Of a DNA stretch of 16,490 bases, positions 7,762-16,209 are shown piece by piece (within the stretch, counting starts at the first letter, position 1; every line of letters begins with the position of its first letter). The position numbers and the translations under genes are program-made. The notes beneath the pieces were generated by a model. The model did no database searches. It saw nothing but the letters and a program-made list of their open reading frames with translations, and was not told where the DNA came from. The stretch comes from Obelidium mucronatum (taxonomy: Eukaryota > Chytridiomycota > Chytridiomycetes > Chytridiales > Chytriomycetaceae): contig JAIVFH010000512.1 in the NCBI GenBank assembly GCA_025765595.1, forward strand, positions 1-16,490, in the 5' to 3' direction.

Positions 7762-10659
7762 TTAATCTGTGACAGCCCTCTGTCCCCGTTTTGCTCCCTC
7801 CACTCTCCGTTGCGCAGCCTCATGATTCAACAACTCTGGCGGAACGCGACTGATGCTGCTCTTACCCACCATCACCCTCAAATCATAAAACACTTCACTG
7901 TCACTCATACTCAAAAAGGTTATTGCGCATCCCTTCTGTCCAGCACGACCCGTTCTACCGATTCTGTGTGTGTAGTCTTCAATGCTCTTGGCCATATCGT
8001 AATTGACAACCAGTGAAACGTTCTTGATGTCGATACCACGACCTGCAACATCGGTGGCAATAAGAATATCTTTCGCGCCTGTTTTCAAAGCGGCGAGTGC
8101 AAGTTCACGTTGTTCTTGGTTTTTACCACCGTGCAATGTAGTTGATTTGAACTATACCAACAGAAAAAAAAGTCGGTCATAAAAAGAAGGAAAAAAAGAA
8201 TCTGTTACCCCAAGCTTCTCCAGCGCCTTACTCAAAACGTCGCATCCCTTCTTTTGGTTCACAAACACAATCATTGGTGGTGCAAATTCGTCACCATTGA
8301 GCAACTCCAACAGACGTGTCTTTTTGCGGTTCTCGTCGTTGATCATTTCAATACGCTGCTCGATACGGTCTACGGCTTGACCGGCAGTACCAATAGTGAC
8401 TACAATTGGTCGTCGGAGGTACGTTTTGGCGATTCGTTCCACTGCTGCAGGCATCGTGGCGGAGAACATGACGGTCTGTCTGTATTTTCCAATATTTGAT
8501 TCAATCATCGGAGCTGCATCTACGGCATCGTCTTCTTCAGCGGGACGCAGGTTGGAAGCAGGGAGTGAATCCAGAATGTAATTAACATCAGCCTCAAAAC
8601 CTTAAAAAATAAAGTAAATTAAATATGCCGAATAATTGGAAAAAAAAAGAAAACAATAAGCACCCATTTCAACCATTCGGTCAGCTTCATCCATAACAAC
8701 GTACTGGCATTGACTGAGGACCAAAATTCTTCGATCCAGCATATCCTTCAATCTTCCTGGTGTCGCAATCACAATATGAGCACCACTTCTCATGTTGAAA
8801 CTCTGTTCTTCGATAGTGTGTCCACCAACAATCGAAACACAAATGAAACCCATTCCACGACTGAATTTCAAGGCTTCTTGTTCAATTTGTTGGGCAAGTT
8901 CACGTGTCGGTGCGAGAATAAGAGCGTATGGACCGAGCGAACGGTTTGCGTCAGATAGCGGAGGGAGTTCGCTGATGTAGACGAGCATGGGGATGACAAA
9001 AGAGGCTGTCTTACCAGAACCTATAAGCAAGGTGCATAGGCGTTATTTTCCAGCATTGAGATAAAAGACTAACTGCAATTAAGTACCTGTTTCAGCTACA
9101 CCAATAATATCGCGATTAATGAGTCCGATTGGAACAGCCTGACGTTGGATTGGAGTCGGTTCCACATAACCGATATCTGAAATAACTTCCAACAAACGAG
9201 GAGGTAGGAACGACTCTTTCCAAGAACGGATAGGATTTGGCACACCTATAGAGCATATATTAAACAAAAACAATATTTATCATACGAAGGGGTTCACTAT
9301 AATAACAAACCTCCTCCCTTTGTTGAAATATTGAAGTCTTCTTTGAAAATACGCCAGTCACGTTCCTTCATTTCAGTCAATGGCTTCTCAGACCAATGGC
9401 GATCGTCCCAAGCAGTCTTTTTATCTTTCTTTCTTTCCAACTCGGCCAGCTCTCTGTTTTTTTGAAATAAGTATCACTGGTGAAGGGATAGCTATCAAGG
9501 AAGGTTTCGTCGCTGCCTTCGGCGAAAAACTTCACTGTAACTGCAGTGTTCAAAGATACTTACTTTTGTCTCTCAACCTCTTCCTCAGTCCTCCGATCGC
9601 CCAACAACCGATCATAAAATTCACTTCGCTTCTTTTTCTGTTCTTTTACATCAATTCCCGCAATATGACCACGACCAAAAAGTTGGACGTCGTGACGATT
9701 CGAATAAATTGGGTTGATATCAACAGCCGTATCTTCATCAGCACCCCAGTCAAAAACAAATTTCTTTTCATTCATGCGTCGAATCTTTCGTTTCTTTTTC
9801 TCGGCGCCCATGTATCTCTCCTAGAAAACAGAAGTCATTTTTTAAGGACTGCAACACAATTGACCAGACAAAGTCATCAAATAAACGGACCCGAATAGCC
9901 TGTAGTTCTTTATCTCCAAGTTCTTCAATTGTGGATTTTTTACGTGTATCTTGTTGTGTTTGCGGCTGTGTGCGTGGAGGAATACGTTTATCATCCCGTT
10001 TATCGTCTCTTCTTCCGTCATAGTCCCTTCTATCTGAGTATCTTCCGCCCCCCAATGAATCTCTGCTGTGGTATTGCACTTGGACAGGTTCTGGGCGATG
10101 AAAAGGATCGTGTTGTTTCGACCGTTGCTGGGCGAGCTGTTGGTCTTGAAGCGCCCTTTTCTGCTCAACTTCTGCCATTCTGCGTTCGAGGGCTAATTTT
10201 GCGCGTTCTTCTTTGGACAGAAACGTTGGCTGTTGTTTTATGGTTCGTCACATTACAGTCACTGTTGAGCAAAACACGAACCTTTTCTTCCTTTTTCTCC
10301 TTTTTTGCAAGTAATTCTTCAAGAGAGAGTGGGACTCTTTTCTCCTTTTCTTTTTCTTTCTCATTCTCGGCAGGTGGTTGCTGGTGCGCAGTTGAGGGTG
10401 CTGTTGACGCGTCTGTTCTTGCTGGGTGTGAGTTGGCTGAATTCAAAGGCTGATTGTTGTTTGAATTTGAAGTTGGAGGATGGAAGTGGCTGCTATTGTA
10501 GGTGTTGTTGTTGTTGTTGCTGTTGTAGTTGTTGTAGTTGCCTCTGTCTCTATCTCTCTCCCGGTCTCTGTCCCTTTCTCTGTCTCTGTCTCGGTTGTTA
10601 CTTCGCCCGAAGTCTCTCTGATCCCGATCTCTTTCGTAAGGTGTTCGTCGATGATCCAT
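7762..10659 (-). CDS. PRP28: Prp28/DDX23 DEAD-box RNA helicase, 804 aa, eight exons
   Basis: This is the U5 snRNP-associated ATP-dependent helicase that swaps U1 for U6 at the 5' splice site during spliceosome activation, in the nucleus. Exons: 10659-10282, 10229-9891, 9820-9564, 9453-9311, 9245-9087, 9020-8664, 8600-8209, 8151-7762 (2415 nt, in phase). Residues 1-60 are rich in RD/RE dipeptides followed by an Asn-rich run. The conserved linker ([31 protein letters not shown]) is diagnostic of Prp28 rather than other DEAD-box proteins. Helicase motifs: Q motif ([10 protein letters not shown]), AETGSGKT about 422-429, [16 protein letters not shown] 536-539, SAT 591-593, [16 protein letters not shown] 737-744. 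Length is close to human DDX23. The donor of intron 2 (GTCCGT) and of intron 1 (GTTCGT) are atypical but give the conserved joined sequence. It starts 65 bp from TRM7 in divergent orientation. Confidence 0.97.
10497..10540. repeat. TTG/GTT trinucleotide-rich tract
   Basis: A GTTGTTGTTGTTGTTG-type tract on the forward strand encodes the poly-Asn and NNYN-type stretch in the N-terminus of Prp28 on the reverse strand. It is a likely length-variable coding microsatellite. Confidence 0.75.
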
Positions 10660-10724
10660 TAATTCTCTGCAATCAGTGTTGTCTTTACTTTTTCTTCGAT
10701 TTAAAGTTAAACCCCAACACAACC
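10660..10724. promoter_or_regulatory. 65-bp divergent promoter/leader, PRP28 and TRM7
   Basis: Only 65 bp separate the start codons of PRP28 (reverse) and TRM7 (forward). The interval is T-rich on its left and centre and ends CCCCAACACAACC before the TRM7 ATG. No TATA box is obvious. Both genes must either share a bidirectional promoter here or have leaders that overlap the opposite gene. Confidence 0.55.
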
Positions 10725-11729
10725 ATGAATTCAGCAAAAACAAGAAACAAAGACAAAAGAGACGTCTTTTACCGCTTAGCGAAGGAGCAAGGTTGGCGCG
10801 CCCGGTCTGCCTTTAAGTTGCTGCAAGTTGGTTAGTCTTTGGGCTGTCAATCAACTACAGACATCTCAACTGATGCTCGTTTCAGATGAAGAGTTTAATG
10901 TATTTGCGAATGTGTCTCACGTGGTTGATCTCTGTGCTGCTCCTGGCTCTTGGTCGCAAGTCCTTGAACGGAAGCTTAAAAAAGGATCAAAGATTGTCGC
11001 CGTCGACTTGCAAAAGATGGCACCAATTCCTGGCGTTATTCAGCTGCAAGGCGATATTACCAAAGAATCTACTGCTAGAGAGATTCAAAGGAATTTAGGG
11101 AATTCATTGGCGCAACTCGTTGTGGTGAGCTTCTGATAAATATTGATGGATGCATCTTGACTTCGCATTCTGACTGAACAAATACTTCATACTCCTACTC
11201 AATTCTTCAATTAAAGTGTGACGGTGCTGGAGATGTGACTGGAAATTTTGAAATGGATGAATACGTCCAGGCCCAACTGATACTCGCTGCATTGAACATA
11301 TCGATTGAACTCCTTGCACCTGGGGGTTCATTTGTGGCGAAAATGTTCAAATCGCGTGATGTAGACTTTATGATTGCTCAAATGAAGCTGTTCTTCAAGA
11401 GAGTCACATGTACGAAACCAAGGAGTAGCCGTGGATCTTCAAATGAGCATTTTATAGTTTGTCTTGGATTTTTCGGAGGTGGAATAAGCGGTGAAAGAAC
11501 GAGTGGTGGTGTGGAGGATCATGGAATGGATTGGTATGGTGGAATGAAAGGAATGGAAGCAGGGTCTGAAACATCTGGAGTGCCGTCGTTGAATGGATTG
11601 ACGCGATTCGTATATTCAGGAGATTTGAATGGATTCTCAAAGACAGCATCGGATGATGTTGAAGGGCGACACAAGCTGCTCCCGCCAGTTTTCCAAACGT
11701 TCCTGGATAGCAAACTAGAAGTAAAGTGA
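10725..11729 (+). CDS. TRM7: tRNA (Cm32/Nm34) 2'-O-methyltransferase Trm7/FTSJ1, 285 aa
   Basis: This SAM-dependent enzyme methylates the 2'-OH of anticodon-loop nucleotides 32 and 34, in yeast with partner proteins Trm732 and Trm734. Exons: 10725-10830, 10886-11124, 11217-11729; introns are 55 and 92 nt. The protein opens [20 protein letters not shown], the family N-terminus. The SAM-binding motif [11 protein letters not shown] is at 50-60. The catalytic tetrad K-D-K-E is complete: K31, D117, K157 (SFVAKMF) and E192 ([10 protein letters not shown]). DEYVQAQL at 129-136 is also typical. The motif after the catalytic Asp reads DGAGDVTG where the family usually has DGAPDVTG. The last 85 residues are Gly/Ser-rich and not conserved. 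RlmE-type bacterial or Mrm2-type mitochondrial relatives are less likely given the N-terminus and KPRSSR motif. It converges on the SERF gene with 81 bp between stops. Confidence 0.95.
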
Positions 11730-11810
11730 AGACGTCACTTTATTGGCCCTTAACTTAAGAATTGTCCCATCCATTTAACTCATCATTACTGCTTGATTCC
11801 CTTGCATTAA

Positions 11811-12247
11811 TCACTTCTTCTTCTGCGGTGGGGCTGGCTGCTGACCACCATTGGCCTCGGCTGCTGCTTTAGCTGCCGCCTTGGCCGCCGCCTTTGCTTG
11901 GAGCTGAGCGGCATCGCTGTGGAATAGTAGTTAGATCGCTAACAGCCAACGAATCAACGCACTGCTCTCTTCGCTGCTGCGGAGTCATGTCATCCTGGCG
12001 GCCCTGTTGAGTGTTGCGATGCGTCCATCAGAATTGGCCAATCAGAAGCCGTCTCAGCGTCTTTCTTACCGCAGTGGCAGCAGCGTTCTTCTTCTGCTCA
12101 AAGGCAAACAAATTAGCCGCTGTCCAACACCAAACCAAACCAAACCAAACCTGGTTCTTTGCCCGCGCAAGATCTCTCTGGTTTCCGCCTGTGTATTTTG
12201 CAGTTAGATTGACGCTGATCAAGTCAGGGAAAAAACGCACGAGTCAT
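11811..12247 (-). CDS. SERF/4F5-family small protein, 71 aa, five exons
   Basis: Exons: 12247-12241 (7 nt: ATGACTC), 12188-12151 (38), 12093-12070 (24), 12003-11963 (41), 11916-11811 (106); introns are 52, 57, 66 and 46 nt. The joined frame is exactly 72 codons. It begins MTRGNQRDLARAKNQKK, the hallmark N-terminus of SERF/4F5 proteins (small, basic, disordered; known in animals as modifiers of amyloid aggregation with nucleic-acid binding). The middle carries GRQDDMTPQQRRE, followed by an Ala/Lys helix (AKAAAKAAAKAAAE) and a Gln/Pro/Lys tail (QQPAPPQKKK). Donors of introns 1 and 4 share GTGCGT. Intron 2 opens with a GTTTG pentanucleotide repeat. The N-terminal match makes the identification firm despite the tiny exons. 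The biochemical role in this organism is unknown. It is divergent from IRC3 with 87 bp between start codons. Confidence 0.9.
12131..12150. repeat. (CAAAC)4 pentanucleotide repeat at a splice donor
   Basis: Four perfect CAAAC units. On the reverse strand they read as GTTTG x4 and begin exactly at the 5' splice site of intron 2 of the SERF gene, so the donor GT is the first of four tandem candidates. Confidence 0.9.
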
Positions 12248-12334
12248 CCGAGGCTTCCCCCTAAGAAAATCAGGACTTTTTCTTCACGAATCTAAAAGCT
12301 TCTTCTTGACTTTAAACCTAAACAAAACCAACCA
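12248..12334. promoter_or_regulatory. 87-bp divergent promoter/leader, SERF and IRC3
   Basis: The interval separates the start codons of two divergently transcribed genes. It contains short pyrimidine-rich tracts (CTTTTTCTTC, CTTCTTCTTG) and ends with AACCAACCA before the IRC3 ATG. No TATA box is clear. Confidence 0.5.
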
Positions 12335-14967
12335 ATGCTTAAGTGGTCTTTCCGAAGAGCCACCCACTCGATGGTCTTACGCGATTATCAACAGGAATGC
12401 ATCGACACTTGTCTGGCAAAACTCAAGAGTGGAGTCAAGAGGCAAGCCGTGTCGCTACCAGGTTACCTTCAAATGCATTCTTTTCCAACTGTATATACTT
12501 TCGCTCTAAAAGTGGTGTTTGGCGGGTGGCAGTTGGGAGTGGAAAGACAGTCATCTTCTCGAATTTGGTGGCTAGAGTTCCTGTCCCTGATTCTTGTCCG
12601 ACCGCAACAAGGATTCTAATTCTGGTGTGTCATCAACATTTAACTTAAAGCTTGTCGCATGAATCGCAAAAGTCCCTTTGACCCTTTTTTGTGTTGTTTG
12701 CATCAAGGCTCATCGGACGGAACTTCTTGATCAAGCAACCAATCAGATCAAGCGAGTCATGCCTGATTTACTATCCCATGTAACGAGTCGATTTTTTTTA
12801 CTAGTTTTGGCGAAAATATTTGACTCAAGTTTCGACAGGAAATCATCAAGGAACAGGGAAACAAGATGCCGTCAGCAAGGGAAATCGAAGAAGCTCGCGT
12901 AGTTATTGCGAGGTAATTTATGCCGAACGAAAGATGGGGAAGTTGTGGGTTATCTGATGAGATGAATAGTGTACCTACTCTTGGAAACTTGGCGAAAGAC
13001 CGTGTTGAAGATCGGTTTGATCCAAAGCTATTCAAATGCATTGTTATCGATGAGGTATGAAATCTGTTATTGTTTTTTTATTCCGTTTGGGTTTGTTGGG
13101 TTGTTTCGAAATCTAATTCCCCAGTCCAGGCGCATCATGCGGCGGCAGGCACATATGCGAGATTGTTGACTCGAATGGACGCGTTATGTTGAGTTCTGGT
13201 CATTACTAGCCTCATAACCAACACGAAAATTATAGCGGATGACTCGCACTTGTTGGTGTGGGGATGCTCTGCGACACTACGAAGACACGACGGGCGGTCT
13301 CTGGAGGCTGTGTTTAAAGAAGTCGTATATCACAAATCGTTTTTGGAAATGATTCAACAGAAATAGTAAGTATCTTTTTTTTTGGCCATAAAGTGAAAAA
13401 TTAAAACGTTGGGTTGCATTTCCAAGTCTTTGCAATATGATTGTCACCACGGTCCAAACGAAAACGTCACTGGCGGGTGTTGGATCACGAATGGGAGATT
13501 TTGTCACTTCACAATTGGCAAGTCGAATCAACAACCCCAGTCGGAATCGGGCTTTACTGCAAGCATGGCAGGAAAAAGGTTCGTAACGATGCAATAAAGA
13601 CCTTCTGTATCTACGCAACTGTGAGTATTAAACCAAAAATGTGTTTATTACCTATCACTCTTTAGCACAAGGAAAACGCCATTCTACTCTCATTTTCGCT
13701 GCGGATGTGAAACACATTCAAGATCTAGTCTCGCTATTCACTGAACACGGTCACAAAGCGTACGGAATCCATGGAAAAACAACGCGTAGTCAACGTTCTG
13801 AAATTCTGAGACAATTCGCCGACGGCGACTTCCCTGTCCTCATCAACTGTGGGATCCTTACGGAAGGTGTGGATATCACACGTATTGATTGTATCGTTTT
13901 GGCGAAGCCGACAAAAAGTGGAGTCTTGTTGCAGCAAATGATTGGGAGAGGGTTGAGGCGGTTTACTTGCCCCAATACGAATGTTGTGAAACAAGATTGT
14001 CTGTTGATTGATTTCGCGGATACTTGTGCGGATAATGAGTTTGGGATCCATGCAACTGTTCCAACGTTGATGGGGTTGAGACCAGATTTTAAGTTGGAAG
14101 AAGGTTTGTTGGCTCGATCTCTCTTTCTCTCTTCTTTAAAAGAACTAACAATTTATTGAAAGGCGAGGATCTTCCGCAAATGATGGAGAAAATATCAGAA
14201 TTTTCTAAATTTCCAAAGATCTTTGGTGAGGCTCGATCCTTGGGAGAAATGGAACATCTTGCGAAAGAGAATGAGGAAGAGCTGGTGCAGCAAGCTTCGC
14301 GAGAGTGCCAGCTGACTTTGAGCTTCCAAGAGAAAACTCTGACGGATATATTTGACGCGGCGTCAATCCAAAGTGATGATGATGCCCTTTTGCGGAATGT
14401 CAGTCCCTTGGCTTGGGTTCGTGTTGGAAAGTATGAATGTGTTTTATCCCTGGCAGGTAAAGAAGCCGTAATAGTGTCAAGAGATGAGGAAAGTGAGTTT
14501 TTGCTGTCTGTCGTTTTTATTCTGAGCGGCGGCTAAATGCAAAAATACCAGCGAGCCACTTTGTTGCAATCTATCGTGAAAAGAGATCAAAGGAAGGGAA
14601 GCGAAAGACATCGCATTGGTCTTCCTCTCAAGTGATTCTTCACCACGACTCACTTACTTCTACAATCAAGGCCGTGGATACATGGGTTTCAAGCAAGAAT
14701 CCCTTTCTCGCGTCCCGGATTCTTCTCCGTAATAGTTTCTGGCGAAAGAAGCCTGCTTCTGACGCACAAATGAAGTTGCTCAAGGGAAAGGGCCTTGTAA
14801 CGGGGAATAAGCTGCTTCAGAGTGGTACTGCGGCGGATATGATTACCAGATTGGTTTATGGAGCGAAGGGCAAGGCTGCGGAACAGCTGAAGGAGCGGCG
14901 ACGAGAGGAGAAAGAAAAGAAGAAGAGGGAGAAGACGGGGCATATTTTTGCAGCTCCAACTGTGTGA
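12335..14967 (+). CDS. IRC3: Irc3-type mitochondrial SF2 DNA helicase, 657 aa, eleven exons
   Basis: Irc3 is a DEAH-type superfamily 2 ATPase that in yeast acts in mitochondria on branched DNA and maintains mtDNA. Exons: 12335-12461, 12533-12624, 12708-12779, 12839-12912, 12970-13054, 13130-13187, 13236-13365, 13427-13578, 13666-14103, 14163-14492, 14552-14967 (1974 nt, in phase). The N-terminus MLKWSFRRATHS is basic and acid-free, compatible with a short mitochondrial presequence. Motifs: LRDYQQECID, Walker A GSGKT 44-48, EQGNKMP, SVPTLG, DEAHH 149-153, CSAT 180-183, KYLC, THG-type region as GIHGKTTRSQR, LTEGVDIT about 328-335, QMIGRGLR 354-361. This motif set is typical of Irc3 and distinguishes it from Mss116 or Suv3. 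The residue before Walker A is Val (PVGSGKT). The C-terminal 60 residues are Lys/Glu/Arg-rich. Exon 9, with all motifs of the second RecA domain, is the largest. Confidence 0.94.
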
Positions 14968-15054
14968 AAAGAGCACGCCATGTCCTTTTTCTTGAGTTCT
15001 TTATTGCAAATATTTATTGGAATATATGGCACGAGTTGTTGAATGAATGTCGAA

Positions 15055-15624
15055 TCAAACTGCCAACGATGGTTGAGGGGGTGAATGTGGTTCCAACGCT
15101 GCGCGAATTAACGGAACTTGAGGTCCACACCAGATTCCATGCACAAGATGATCTTCAACGTCGTTTCCAGGAGTCGTGTGTGGGTGGGCTAGAACAGACA
15201 GATCTCCTCTGTTCAACGCAATCCACGAAAGGAATGCTCCAAACTCAGCTGGAGTAAACACATCCACTTCGAACATGGGCATTGTGTGTGGGCCAATCGG
15301 CTTTTCCCACAGTCGAAAGACTTTTGCGGTGGGGAACTCGAGCTTCACTCTTTCGTGTAATGCTTTAGCAAAGTCAAACTGGTCTTCGAGGCGATAGTAA
15401 ATGTGAAAGTCCCAAGCATTTCCGTCGGTACGAATAGGGGCTGAGAAAGTTGTCAATGGCGCCATATCTTTTTCTTTTTCTTTTTCGGGTGGTTTGAGTT
15501 GAGTGTGATATTCGAAATCAACATTCGGAATCAAGTTTGCCACTGGCTTCTTGGGCGCCAAAGGGGCGTCGTGCATTTTACAGTGTAGCTTTGATTGATA
15601 TATCTTCATCCCAGTGCGAGGCAT
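15055..15624 (-). CDS. DOPA 4,5-dioxygenase-like protein, 189 aa (tandem copy 1)
   Basis: A single-exon frame with ATG at 15624 and a stop at 15055. Residues about 71-178 match the small fungal DOPA 4,5-dioxygenase family (Dopa_dioxygen domain), non-haem iron extradiol enzymes that open catechol rings such as L-DOPA. Visible signature: WDFHIYY with H74, GPHTMPMFEV with H113, then SWIALNRGDLSVLAHPHT with H147 and H149. These histidines are the likely metal ligands and catalytic residues. Residues 1-65 are an extra N-terminal part (MPRTGMKIYQSKLH..., then a KEKEKD stretch) beyond the usual family core; an in-frame ATG at codon 54 could give a 136-aa core protein. No signal peptide is visible. 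The substrate may differ from DOPA. It lies 70 bp downstream of a second copy in the same orientation and converges on IRC3. Confidence 0.9.
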   Translation of the reverse strand: MPRTGMKIYQSKLHCKMHDAPLAPKKPVANLIPNVDFEYHTQLKPPEKEKEKDMAPLTTFSAPIRTDGNAWDFHIYYRLEDQFDFAKALHERVKLEFPTAKVFRLWEKPIGPHTMPMFEVDVFTPAEFGAFLSWIALNRGDLSVLAHPHTTPGNDVEDHLVHGIWCGPQVPLIRAALEPHSPPQPSLAV

Positions 15625-15694
15625 TTTAGGAATCTGCTGTCATGAATCATGCATATTTTATTTCAGAGAGCTCTTCGACAGAATCCACCAGCGA

Positions 15695-16111
15695 TCAATG
15701 GGGCATCAATACTTCTTTGCGAATTGGCAATTGTTCGCCAATCCAAATTGGATACTTCAGGTGATCGTCCAAAGCGTTCCCCGTATGTGGATGCACGAGC
15801 ACCGACAAGCCAGCCCTGTTCAAGGCAATCCACGAAACAACGGCGCCAAACTCGGCCGCATTCACAACAACAGCTTGAAACATTGGCTTCGTGTGTGGCC
15901 CCACGGGCCGCCCGACAAGGGGGAATACGCAAAGATTCGGGAATTCTTTTTGGAGGTTCAAGTGCAGTTTCTGCACTGTGGCGATGGAGTCTGCCGTCAA
16001 GTCAAAGTACACGTGCACGTCCCAGCCACGACCAATGCCGGATGTATTCAGTGCTTGGGTTTCTGAAGTGGCAGTTCCATCATTTTGAACAAGTTTGTAT
16101 ACCACTGTCAT
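15695..16111 (-). CDS. DOPA 4,5-dioxygenase-like protein, 138 aa (tandem copy 2)
   Basis: Head-to-tail relative of the gene at 15055-15624. The frame stops at TGA 15695-15697, and the ATG chosen at 16111 gives MTVVYKLVQNDG. Core signature: WDVHVYFDL with H33, VGPHTKPMFQ with H73, SWIALNRAGLSVLVHPHT with H107 and H109, and DDHLKYPIWIGEQ near the C-terminus. All four histidines seen in copy 1 are kept; most identity is in the second half of the domain. The length fits a stand-alone core domain. An alternative start is a 16-nt first exon (16179-16164, ATGAAC followed by ten A) joined through a 59-nt GT-AG intron (16163-16105) to give MNKKKMVYKLV. The frame also stays open upstream of 16111 without an ATG. 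Two adjacent copies suggest local duplication followed by strong divergence. Confidence 0.87.
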   Translation of the reverse strand: MTVVYKLVQNDGTATSETQALNTSGIGRGWDVHVYFDLTADSIATVQKLHLNLQKEFPNLCVFPLVGRPVGPHTKPMFQAVVVNAAEFGAVVSWIALNRAGLSVLVHPHTGNALDDHLKYPIWIGEQLPIRKEVLMPH

Positions 16112-16209
16112 TTTCAAGCCGGAATTTCCTGGCAGTCTTACATCTACCACAGCAGCGCGATACTTTTTTTTTTGTTCATGATTGAACTCCGTTCGACGTA
16201 TTAAATTGG

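Noticed and set aside
9380..10835. Several long forward frames (172, 174 and 176 codons) antisense to PRP28.
   Set aside because: They mirror conserved helicase exons and repeat tracts. The N-terminal RD/RE and Asn repeats give long antisense frames automatically.
13188..13235. In-frame TGA in the IRC3 helicase after MDALC, suggesting a broken gene.
   Set aside because: The stop lies inside a 48-nt intron (GTTGAG...TTATAG). Removing it restores the conserved CSAT motif region.
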